This document shows, one piece after another, positions 49,633 through 56,081 of a DNA stretch of 64,000 bases; position 1 is the first letter of the stretch, and every line of letters starts with the position of its first letter. Below the pieces are notes generated by a model. That model was not told the origin of the DNA, did no database searches, and saw only the letters and a program-made list of their open reading frames with translations. The position numbers and the translations under genes are program-made. Location: positions 16,336-80,335 of IMG/VR virus record IMGVR_UViG_3300042382_000102. The stretch is one strand, 5' to 3'. The stretch comes from a virus.

Positions 49633-51801
49633 TTAACAAAAAGCATAATCAGAATACACAATCTGACCGACATCTAGATTACCCCTTTCAGGAATAAGGT
49701 CTTTACAGTCGAGTTCAGCAAGCAATTTTTCAAGAGGTTTACTTTTGTAAAACTCAACAAACTGTTCTCTTACTCTATAAAACAAATCATCCATTCGTCC
49801 TGGTAAAGTACCAAAAGAATCATGAACAACAGTCATTTCATAAGGAGCAGATACAACAGTCATTGTTAGGTGAGCAGCATCAAAGCTATGAACAATGTTT
49901 GGTGCAGCACCTGTTCTTTGGGAATCTTTATTAATAGTTGTTTCTTCCCAAGTTTGAAGTTGAATCTTTAATTCTTCTTCTCCGTACTTCAACTTAGTAC
50001 GTACAATAGATGGCTTACGATATGCCTGTACAACTGGGAAGTTAGTTACAGGTGTAGTCCATTTTAGAAACACTTCTTTTTCATTAGATCTTTGTGCAAG
50101 ATCCTGAAACATACGCAACATAGTGGCTGGTCCTTTGAGTTTCTCATAACAAGTCTCAAATACCAGATCACCTAATAGCGCACCCCAGAGGTGTTCCTTG
50201 TCACGAAGATACTCAGACATATCACGAGTGTCATCAATAATTTGTTGACCCATGCCGTATGCAGTACCACCGTAACCGAGTGTCATTACATTTCTCTTTA
50301 CTACTTTCCGTTGATCTTTAGGGTTATCGATTTTAAGCCAGTAAACAGGAAATAATTTTTCTCGTATTGCTCTATTTTGATTACGCCATTCTTGGGCAGC
50401 AGCATAGGCTAATGCTTTTTGCTCTGTCTTTTCAGGTGCATCAAAATAAGCTTTTTGTAGTTCTTTAGCTTTACCATAAACAGAGTCAAACTGACCTCTT
50501 TCTTCAGGTGTTAGCTTGTCTGCCATCTCTTGTAAATGTTCCCATACATATTTTGCAATATACATGTAGACATCACCAGGAAGCTCTTGTGGAACTAAAT
50601 TTACTAATGGAGCAATATCTTCATCCTGAGACATAGCTACTAGATGTTGAACTCCGTTATTAGAACCATCAATGTAAACAGGAAGTGAACATTCATATTC
50701 TTCTAACTTATTTCCTTCCATTAGCCACTCCTTAATCTTCTTTAACTCATAACAAGCAGCTAAGAAAGAAAATGGGGCATCAGTATCAATCCAACCTTGG
50801 TTAATAGTTGGCTTCTCTGCATAAGATAAAAATAAATTAATATTCTCATCTACAAACTCTGCTCTTTGTTTTAGTGTAACTTTGTCATTACCGAAAGAGT
50901 TAGAGGTATGTACTTTTAACCAGAATAAACCATTTTCTCCAAGTGGTGCTGGTTGATCTAATAAGAGTAAACCTTTAGCATTATCACTAGATTGCTCATG
51001 CAAGAATGCTGTATTCACATATACACGACCACGAAAATCGAAGTTATACATATGATAAAAGGTATTATCTAAATGGTTTGAAGCTAGTTGTTCAATAGCC
51101 TCAGCTTCAATCAGCAGAGATTTCTTTTTCTCTTCATCAATTTCAGAATGTAATTTAAATGGACTAACTGAATTTTCCTTATGAAGAAAATGTTGATAAA
51201 CTTTAAATACATCTTTGTTAATGCGCCATCCTGTAGCTTGTAATTTATTTAGAACATTGTAAAGTATTTCTTTATCATTATTCTTAAATTGTGCTAATGC
51301 TGTAGAGTGACCTTTCTTAATAATAGGAACACCTAAATTATTATGAGCAGAATCCCATGGGCATGGGGCTTCTCTCATGGGAAAGATATCAACTTTAGTT
51401 TGATCAATTAGACTCCATAAGTCTTTAATTGATTTCCAATCTTTAACTTGAAAGAAATAAGCTTGGTACTTACTCTTCTTGCCATTCTTGTATGTATACT
51501 TTAATTTAAAAGATAAAACATTACATTCAATATAAGCAATACACACAAACCAGCCGACTTGTGCATCAAAGATTGTGTCATTAGGTAATTCAAGAGTTTG
51601 TCGAATTCTCCTGCCAATAGTAGCAATAATGTCTACTAAAGTACCTTGTCTCTCAAGTCCACGTAATACATGAGGATATGAGATGTCTATTAGTGTCTTT
51701 GGATCTACATCTTTCAAGTAGTGAGTATAGATATTTCTATCTGAACGCAACGTAGCTTGACGTAGCTTAATATCATTAACTAATTTATCTAGAACGGTCA
51801 T
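49633..51801 (-). CDS. T7-like single-subunit RNA polymerase
   Basis: 722 residues, shorter than T7 (883), mostly through a reduced N-terminal domain. Motifs: NFDFRGRVY (D255), motif A DGSNNGVQH with D378, motif B R498, K502, Y510-G511 (KVVKRNVMTLGYG), motif C H660-D661 (VVHDSFGT) and the C-terminal foot ending DYAFC, like T7 FAFA. It should read the T3/SP6-like promoters found in this window. It lies between the early small-gene region and the first of those promoters. Confidence 0.96.
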   Translation of the reverse strand: MTVLDKLVNDIKLRQATLRSDRNIYTHYLKDVDPKTLIDISYPHVLRGLERQGTLVDIIATIGRRIRQTLELPNDTIFDAQVGWFVCIAYIECNVLSFKLKYTYKNGKKSKYQAYFFQVKDWKSIKDLWSLIDQTKVDIFPMREAPCPWDSAHNNLGVPIIKKGHSTALAQFKNNDKEILYNVLNKLQATGWRINKDVFKVYQHFLHKENSVSPFKLHSEIDEEKKKSLLIEAEAIEQLASNHLDNTFYHMYNFDFRGRVYVNTAFLHEQSSDNAKGLLLLDQPAPLGENGLFWLKVHTSNSFGNDKVTLKQRAEFVDENINLFLSYAEKPTINQGWIDTDAPFSFLAACYELKKIKEWLMEGNKLEEYECSLPVYIDGSNNGVQHLVAMSQDEDIAPLVNLVPQELPGDVYMYIAKYVWEHLQEMADKLTPEERGQFDSVYGKAKELQKAYFDAPEKTEQKALAYAAAQEWRNQNRAIREKLFPVYWLKIDNPKDQRKVVKRNVMTLGYGGTAYGMGQQIIDDTRDMSEYLRDKEHLWGALLGDLVFETCYEKLKGPATMLRMFQDLAQRSNEKEVFLKWTTPVTNFPVVQAYRKPSIVRTKLKYGEEELKIQLQTWEETTINKDSQRTGAAPNIVHSFDAAHLTMTVVSAPYEMTVVHDSFGTLPGRMDDLFYRVREQFVEFYKSKPLEKLLAELDCKDLIPERGNLDVGQIVYSDYAFC

Positions 51802-51930
51802 TTAGGCAAATTCGAAAGCTGTTTGATGATTTGATTGTGTTGTTTCCTTGTTGTTTAACTTTTTATAGAGCCAGATAATAAAGGTCTCTAGTAAAAGAAC
51901 TAAAACTTCAAATAGGATTGCTTTTGTCAT
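51802..51930 (-). CDS. Small membrane peptide before the RNA polymerase gene
   Basis: 42 residues from MTKAILFEVLVLLLETFIIW, a single membrane helix, then a polar tail NNKETTQSNHQTAFEFA. It abuts the RNA polymerase start. A longer frame to 51984 would read through the hairpin at 51974-51996 and is less likely. Confidence 0.5.
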   Translation of the reverse strand: MTKAILFEVLVLLLETFIIWLYKKLNNKETTQSNHQTAFEFA

Positions 51931-51973
51931 TATTATTATTATATCCTGTTTTTGATTAAAAAATTCAGAAGAA

Positions 51974-51996
51974 CCCCAAGGCATCTAGCCTCGGGG
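51974..51996 (-). terminator. Hairpin upstream of the RNA polymerase gene
   Basis: Arms CCCC-A-AGGC and GCCT-C-GGGG pair around a 5-base loop with one mismatch. On the minus strand it is followed by TTCTTCTGAATTTTTT, a broken T-run; on the plus strand by ATCTTTTT. It directly follows the stop of the 52003 gene. It may be a terminator or attenuator. A hairpin-type promoter for the virion RNA polymerase is a speculative alternative. Confidence 0.5.
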
Positions 51997-52002
51997 ATCT
52001 TT

Positions 52003-52212
52003 TTAGGAAGCTAATTTAGCGTCCATTGGTAGTTCAGTAGCCTCTACTTCAACTATACCATTTTTTCTATCTTGATACCATGTAACTACTTTATTAGCCA
52101 CATAGAAAGATAAACCGATAACTAAAACTTCCTTAGCAAAATTCAAGGTAAGAAGTGCAGCTAAGAAGCCAAGCAACCAACCAAGAAAGTAACCAACTGT
52201 TGTTAAAGCCAT
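52003..52212 (-). CDS. Small two-helix membrane protein
   Basis: 69 residues: TVGYFLGWLLGFLAALLTL and VLVIGLSFYVANKVVTW hydrophobic segments, then an acidic tail ending MDAKLAS. The final codons coincide with a promoter-like sequence (52011-52030). Function unknown. Confidence 0.6.
   Translation of the reverse strand: MALTTVGYFLGWLLGFLAALLTLNFAKEVLVIGLSFYVANKVVTWYQDRKNGIVEVEATELPMDAKLAS
52011..52030 (-). promoter_or_regulatory. Possible degenerate phage promoter inside a coding end
   Basis: Minus strand ACCAATGGACGCTAAATTAG against the consensus ACCAGGGGACGCTAAAGAGA: four differences, with GGACGCTAAA intact. It overlaps the last codons of the 52003 gene and lies about 210 bases before the RNA polymerase start. 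If active it would let the RNA polymerase amplify its own gene. Chance resemblance is not excluded. Confidence 0.4.
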
Positions 52213-52224
52213 TTTAATACTCCA

Positions 52225-52359
52225 TTAAATAAAAGGTTTTGGAAAGGGACCACTGAATAAAATTAAAAAGATATAAGCAATTAGTACTATAAAAAATAAT
52301 GGTCTAGCCACTACAAATAGTACAAACATAATAAGCAAAAATATTACAAAGAGGCTCAT
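52225..52359 (-). CDS. Very hydrophobic small protein
   Basis: 44 residues, MSLFVIFLLIMFVLFVVARP then LFFIVLIAYIFLILFSGPFP; almost entirely membrane. TAATG overlap with the next gene upstream. Function unknown. Confidence 0.55.
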   Translation of the reverse strand: MSLFVIFLLIMFVLFVVARPLFFIVLIAYIFLILFSGPFPKPFI

Positions 52360-52592
52360 TACTTCCTCATTGTATTAACATGGCCTACTAGCTTAAATCT
52401 TTGGTTTATGTGAGCTAACGGATTAACTTTCCATAAATCTAGTTCTTGACCAACTTTATCAAAGAAGTCTAAACTATGTGGTTCATAACGAACTTTGATG
52501 TAATTAACGATCTCTTTGCTGACTTGGTAGACATAACCTTCCTCATCAGCAATTCGAACACTAGAATACACAGGTGGACATTTAGTACACAT
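52359..52592 (-). CDS. Small unknown protein
   Basis: 77 residues from MCTKCPPVYSSVRIADEEGY (GGAG six bases upstream). One CxxC pair at the N-terminus. Function unknown. Confidence 0.55.
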   Translation of the reverse strand: MCTKCPPVYSSVRIADEEGYVYQVSKEIVNYIKVRYEPHSLDFFDKVGQELDLWKVNPLAHINQRFKLVGHVNTMRK

Positions 52593-52593
52593 T

Positions 52594-52848
52594 TTAAACT
52601 CCAAGTTTTTTATCTACAAAAACTAAATCTTCAATTGCTTTAAAGAGCCTACTAAAGTCTTCAGCAGATTCTGTAATAACCGAAGCTACAGTTTCTCCAA
52701 CCATATATGCTGATTTAACATCATACAATGAAGGAGAAACAACTTTCTGTAAGAAGTCATCATAGACAGTTACTTGAACTGAATCAAATAAATTCTCTTG
52801 AATAGCTTCAATAGTATAGTCACCTGATTTTAGAGTCAATCTTGGCAT
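52594..52848 (-). CDS. Small unknown protein
   Basis: 84 residues, beta-rich N-terminus (PRLTLKSGDYTIEAIQENLF) and helical C-terminus. No motif recognised. Confidence 0.55.
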   Translation of the reverse strand: MPRLTLKSGDYTIEAIQENLFDSVQVTVYDDFLQKVVSPSLYDVKSAYMVGETVASVITESAEDFSRLFKAIEDLVFVDKKLGV

Positions 52849-52850
52849 TT

Positions 52851-53144
52851 TTAATCCTCAATTTTCTGATCATATATAGAAGTGAATTCAATAATAGAAC
52901 CATCGAGTTCAACTTCAGTACACATTCTTTCAATTAAAAACTTAGAGTTACTTGTTGCATAGATTGCAGGTATACCTTTAGTATCATTTGAGAATATATA
53001 AGTTAATCCAAACTCTTCTAACGATTCAATTACCTCTTGTGCAGTAACTCCAAAGTTATCCCCATAAAGTGGATTCAACAATAAGTACTTAGGCATAGAT
53101 TTTTCCTTATCAAGCTCTTTAATTCGATTTGAATTGCTACTCAT
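52851..53144 (-). CDS. Small unknown protein
   Basis: 97 residues. NPLYGDNFGVTAQEVIESLE and YIFSNDTKGIPAIYATSNSK suggest an alpha/beta fold. No family recognised. Confidence 0.52.
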   Translation of the reverse strand: MSSNSNRIKELDKEKSMPKYLLLNPLYGDNFGVTAQEVIESLEEFGLTYIFSNDTKGIPAIYATSNSKFLIERMCTEVELDGSIIEFTSIYDQKIED

Positions 53145-53159
53145 TTACAATTACCTTTA

Positions 53160-53270
53160 TTAATAAACTAGCGCATCAAGACCATGTAATACCAAAGCAC
53201 ATAGGCCTAAGCCAATAGCAATAGCAGTAACAACATCCATAAATGTTTCAGATTCAAAAAACTTTTTCAT
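53160..53270 (-). CDS. Tiny membrane peptide
   Basis: 36 residues: MKKFFESETFMDVVTAIAIG then LGLCALVLHGLDALVY. One membrane helix. Function unknown. Confidence 0.48.
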   Translation of the reverse strand: MKKFFESETFMDVVTAIAIGLGLCALVLHGLDALVY

Positions 53271-53301
53271 TTTAAACTTTCTTAGAGTGAACAATTATAT
53301 T

Positions 53302-53397
53302 TCAATATCCAACTGTTTTGCAGATGGTATAGAAATCAAACAACCGCATGATCAAAAGACCAACAGCCAAACCAGCAAAAAATGTCAATACAATCAT
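53302..53397 (-). CDS. Tiny membrane peptide
   Basis: 31 residues, MIVLTFFAGLAVGLLIMRLF then DFYTICKTVGY; a small hydrophobic peptide. Support is limited to an open frame and composition. Confidence 0.4.
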   Translation of the reverse strand: MIVLTFFAGLAVGLLIMRLFDFYTICKTVGY

Positions 53398-53491
53398 ATA
53401 ACCTTTCAAGTTAATAGAGATTAGAGTCCTATCTTTTAAGATATTCTTCTATTATAGATACATCATTTTTCTCACTTTTTTTGATAAAAAA

Positions 53492-53511
53492 GGCCACCCT
53501 TTCGAGTGACC
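53492..53511 (-). terminator. Terminator downstream of the bilin genes
   Basis: Arms GGCCACCC (53492-53499) and GAGTGACC (53504-53511) form 8 pairs closed by GAAA on the minus strand, followed by TTTTTTATC. On the plus strand it is followed by GTTTTT, so it can act in both directions. It closes the heme oxygenase - bilin reductase segment. Confidence 0.8.
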
Positions 53512-53515
53512 GTTT

Positions 53516-53602
53516 TTAATTTGTTTCGCAATACCATTTAATATACTCTTTAGTATACCAATAAAATATTGGAGGTACAGTTAGTAGTGCTAAGTATTCC
53601 AT
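53516..53602 (-). CDS. Tiny peptide after the bilin reductase gene
   Basis: 28 residues, MEYLALLTVPPIFYWYTKEY then IKWYCETN. The start lies next to the bilin reductase stop and the stop next to the terminator. Hydrophobic N-terminus, aromatic C-terminus. Weak support. Confidence 0.38.
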   Translation of the reverse strand: MEYLALLTVPPIFYWYTKEYIKWYCETN

Positions 53603-53603
53603 A

Positions 53604-54290
53604 TTATACCTCTGGAAAAAGACATTCTTGAATAAACTTGTTTACTGTTGCTTCATCGAAGCCTAATGATTGCATAACTCTAGGCGTGTGAGGATTTTTC
53701 TTTTGATTTTGACAATACCAATTTTGTTGTTCAGTAAAATTAAAATTTTCTACTTTATACTCATAACTATGTTGAGCATTTAGTATATGTAGCGTGTCTA
53801 AATATTTTTCTAATGATCTCTTAGACAAATCTAATACTTCATTTAGTTCAAACTCAGAGTTAATATTACCAGCAGCTACCATTGATGGACTAAAAATATT
53901 CCTAGCCCATTCGGGTAAGTCTCTTGGTTTACTCCACTCATAATCTTTTACTTCATTAGCAAACCACTTAACTAGCTCATGATCTTTATTTCCTGATGGA
54001 CTAAAGTCATGGAATGCTCCAGTAACTTTTGTTGGACCAGCTATTAAATCAAAACCATAGATAGGTGCATCTGAATAAATCTTTGGAAATACACAAAGAT
54101 GCATCATGAGAAGTTTCTTAGTATCCCTTGCATCTACAACATCTAAATGTGCTCTACGAATATTACCACTAATATAGATTTTATTTTCCCAAGGAAATGG
54201 ATGAGTCTCTTCAGATAAGAAAGTTCTTGACTCTAATATATCTTTAAAGTCTTGTGTATGCTTCTCTAGTTTACTGAATATTATACTCAT
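53604..54290 (-). CDS. pcyX: Ferredoxin-dependent bilin reductase (PcyX/PebS type)
   Basis: 228 residues. FPWENKIYISGNIRRAHLDV, LMMHLCVFPKIYSDAPIYGFDLIAGP and GAFHDFSPSG are the core of ferredoxin-dependent bilin reductases. The PcyA catalytic Asp105 appears as D81 and His88 as H64, while the PcyA Glu76 position is Asp (D50 in HLD). The Glu-to-Asp change argues against plain PcyA chemistry and fits the phage PcyX class, which makes phycoerythrobilin from biliverdin by four-electron reduction. The start overlaps the heme oxygenase end by 20 bases. The PcyX subtype is inferred, not proven. Confidence 0.88.
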   Translation of the reverse strand: MSIIFSKLEKHTQDFKDILESRTFLSEETHPFPWENKIYISGNIRRAHLDVVDARDTKKLLMMHLCVFPKIYSDAPIYGFDLIAGPTKVTGAFHDFSPSGNKDHELVKWFANEVKDYEWSKPRDLPEWARNIFSPSMVAAGNINSEFELNEVLDLSKRSLEKYLDTLHILNAQHSYEYKVENFNFTEQQNWYCQNQKKNPHTPRVMQSLGFDEATVNKFIQECLFPEV

Positions 54291-54807
54291 CAGCTAACTC
54301 ATCAAATAGTTGTGTTGCAAAGGCAAAGACTATTTTGGCTTCATCAGCTAAATCGTCTGTAAGCTTTTCTCTTACAGTAGCAATAAGCTCTGCTCGGTTA
54401 TAAAATTCATACATAGTACCATTTCCTGGAACTAGTTTCTTTAACATTTGACCACCATACATATCACCAAAATGGCGTACATATAAGTGAGCAAGTAGTT
54501 GTTCTTTAGTACAGGTCTTTACATATTCACAATAGTTCATTGTACTCATATGTAAATGTTGTCTTGACTTGTCTCTATGCAGATCTCGTAGATCTTGTGC
54601 AATTTTTGCTGTACGTTTAATAGGTCCAATATCATCTAATAAACCTAATACCTCAGCAGTTTGTTCTAATGCAGCATAACAATGTTTTTGATTAAACAAA
54701 AAGTCACCATACTCTTCTTTTGTAATTTGTCCTGCAAATAACTTTTTTACAAAAGGATGATTCTCTGCACTATCATGTGCATCTTTAATTAATTCTCGTA
54801 ATGCCAT
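54271..54807 (-). CDS. ho1: Heme oxygenase
   Basis: 178 residues of the HO-1 fold: proximal heme ligand H11 in LIKDAHDSAENHPF, distal helix G-D-M-Y-G-G-Q at 114-120 (RHFGDMYGGQML), and LYVRHFGD preceding it. It opens heme to biliverdin IX alpha, releasing CO and iron, and provides the substrate for the overlapping bilin reductase gene. Shorter than plant or cyanobacterial HO1 (about 240), like other phage forms. A terminator hairpin lies just upstream. Confidence 0.93.
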   Translation of the reverse strand: MALRELIKDAHDSAENHPFVKKLFAGQITKEEYGDFLFNQKHCYAALEQTAEVLGLLDDIGPIKRTAKIAQDLRDLHRDKSRQHLHMSTMNYCEYVKTCTKEQLLAHLYVRHFGDMYGGQMLKKLVPGNGTMYEFYNRAELIATVREKLTDDLADEAKIVFAFATQLFDELADEYNIQ

Positions 54808-54827
54808 TTAAACTCCTTAATAAAACA

Positions 54828-54850
54828 GGGAACCGAAGTTCCCCGTTTTT
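54828..54850 (-). terminator. Terminator between fibre chaperone and heme oxygenase genes
   Basis: Arms GGGAAC (54828-54833) and GTTCCC (54838-54843) enclose a TTCG tetraloop on the minus strand (CGAA on plus), extended by flanking pairs, and followed by TGTTTTATT. On the plus strand GTTTTT follows. It separates the receptor-binding module from the bilin genes. Confidence 0.8.
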
Positions 54851-54855
54851 AATAC

Positions 54856-55224
54856 TTACTTAGATGGTTCTGTTGGAACCGTTACTTCTGTTGGATGTGT
54901 TGCATCGGCAAAAGTTTCAGGCATATCTCTTAATGCCTGACGATACTCTGCCCATTCTGCTTTCTTTTCTGCTGATAGTGGTGTATCAGGTAACTGTGTC
55001 CAGTCTGATTTAGTTAATAGAAAATCTCTTAAACCACGAATACCAACTTGAACTTGTTCAATAGTGATTTCTGGTAGGTTTTCTTCAGGCATATACTCAA
55101 TATAGCCTAATTCTGTAAAACCTACTGTATCTTTTAAACCTGTTCTTTCAAGAACTGATTGATAGGACATAGGTCCTTCTAGTACAACCCCATCTACAAC
55201 ATAATTAAATAAAACATTATCCAT
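54856..55224 (-). CDS. Tail fibre assembly chaperone-like protein
   Basis: 122 residues from MDNVLFNYVVDGV; ATG overlaps the adhesin stop as TAATG with AGGAG upstream. C-terminal RDFLLTKSDWTQLPDTPLSA then WAEYRQALRDM is a motif common in phage fibre-assembly proteins. It follows the adhesin gene, the usual site of a fibre chaperone. A related segment occurs in the 16991-17227 protein. Confidence 0.72.
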   Translation of the reverse strand: MDNVLFNYVVDGVVLEGPMSYQSVLERTGLKDTVGFTELGYIEYMPEENLPEITIEQVQVGIRGLRDFLLTKSDWTQLPDTPLSAEKKAEWAEYRQALRDMPETFADATHPTEVTVPTEPSK

Positions 55225-56078
55225 TACATATCTCCTGTACCTGTTGATGGGAATGATCGGTTTGGTCCCCAAATAATGCGAACACACCCTCTTCCACCAC
55301 GATTAATCTGGTAACCCATATATTGATTACTACCAGTGCCACCAGCACCGCCTCCATATAAACCACCATCTCTACGATGGAAACCATAACTAATCCATGG
55401 ATTTTCACCCATTAATCCATCTTCACCTCCAGAGCCACCTCTTCCAGGTCCTCCAGAACTTCCACCTGAGCCAGAAGAGCCTTGACCAAAAGGGCCAGTA
55501 CCCCCACCTGATGGGCCGCCATAAGTAGAGCTGTAAGAACCACCACCTCCAGCACCTCCACCATTACCTGCAGAGTCCTGAGTTCCACCATTACCAGTGT
55601 AACCTCCAGCACCACCTCCACCATATTGGGCACCGCTTCCTCCATTACCACCGCCTGCGCCAGTCCAGGTACCTCCGCTAGTACCTGATGCTCCGCCTCC
55701 TCTAACAGTACCAGTGTCAATAAAATAGCTATCAGTACCACTATATTGATAACCGTAGCCATCACCCCCTTTACCAACTACTACAGTATAGTTTTGGCCA
55801 GGTACTACAGGAATATTATTTTTCCAACCTAATCCTCCACCACCACCAGCTTGGGATGACCATTGTGAACCTTGAGTAGAAGAACCTCCACCAATACAAA
55901 CAACAGATACACTGGTTACTCCTGGAGGACAAGTCCAAGTATAAGTTCCACTACCAAAACCATAAAAGGCTTGTCCAATTGGGGTAGAAGAACTAGAGGA
56001 AGAGGAAGAAGAAGAACTACTTGTAGCCCCTCCTACTACCCCTAGTCTATTATCAATTGTAGTTAAAAATCTACTCAT
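55224..56078 (-). CDS. Polyglycine-rich receptor-binding adhesin
   Basis: 284 residues. A run of 12 Ser at residues 20-31, a strand region TYTWTCPPGVTSVSVVCIGGG, then long glycine-rich stretches (about 75-265) consistent with the polyglycine-helix sandwich of phage tip adhesins such as T-even gp38. It ends RGGRGCVRIIWGPNRSFPS, a common end in marine phage Gly-rich fibre proteins. Likely the distal receptor-binding protein with variable loops between Gly motifs. Confidence 0.8.
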   Translation of the reverse strand: MSRFLTTIDNRLGVVGGATSSSSSSSSSSSSTPIGQAFYGFGSGTYTWTCPPGVTSVSVVCIGGGSSTQGSQWSSQAGGGGGLGWKNNIPVVPGQNYTVVVGKGGDGYGYQYSGTDSYFIDTGTVRGGGASGTSGGTWTGAGGGNGGSGAQYGGGGAGGYTGNGGTQDSAGNGGGAGGGGSYSSTYGGPSGGGTGPFGQGSSGSGGSSGGPGRGGSGGEDGLMGENPWISYGFHRRDGGLYGGGAGGTGSNQYMGYQINRGGRGCVRIIWGPNRSFPSTGTGDM

Positions 56079-56081
56079 AAA

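Noticed and set aside
53541-53562. GGTATACTAAAGAGTA on the minus strand as a promoter
   Set aside because: CTAAAGAG matches but the upstream half (CCAGGGGACG) does not; it overlaps a small frame. Kept only as a curiosity.
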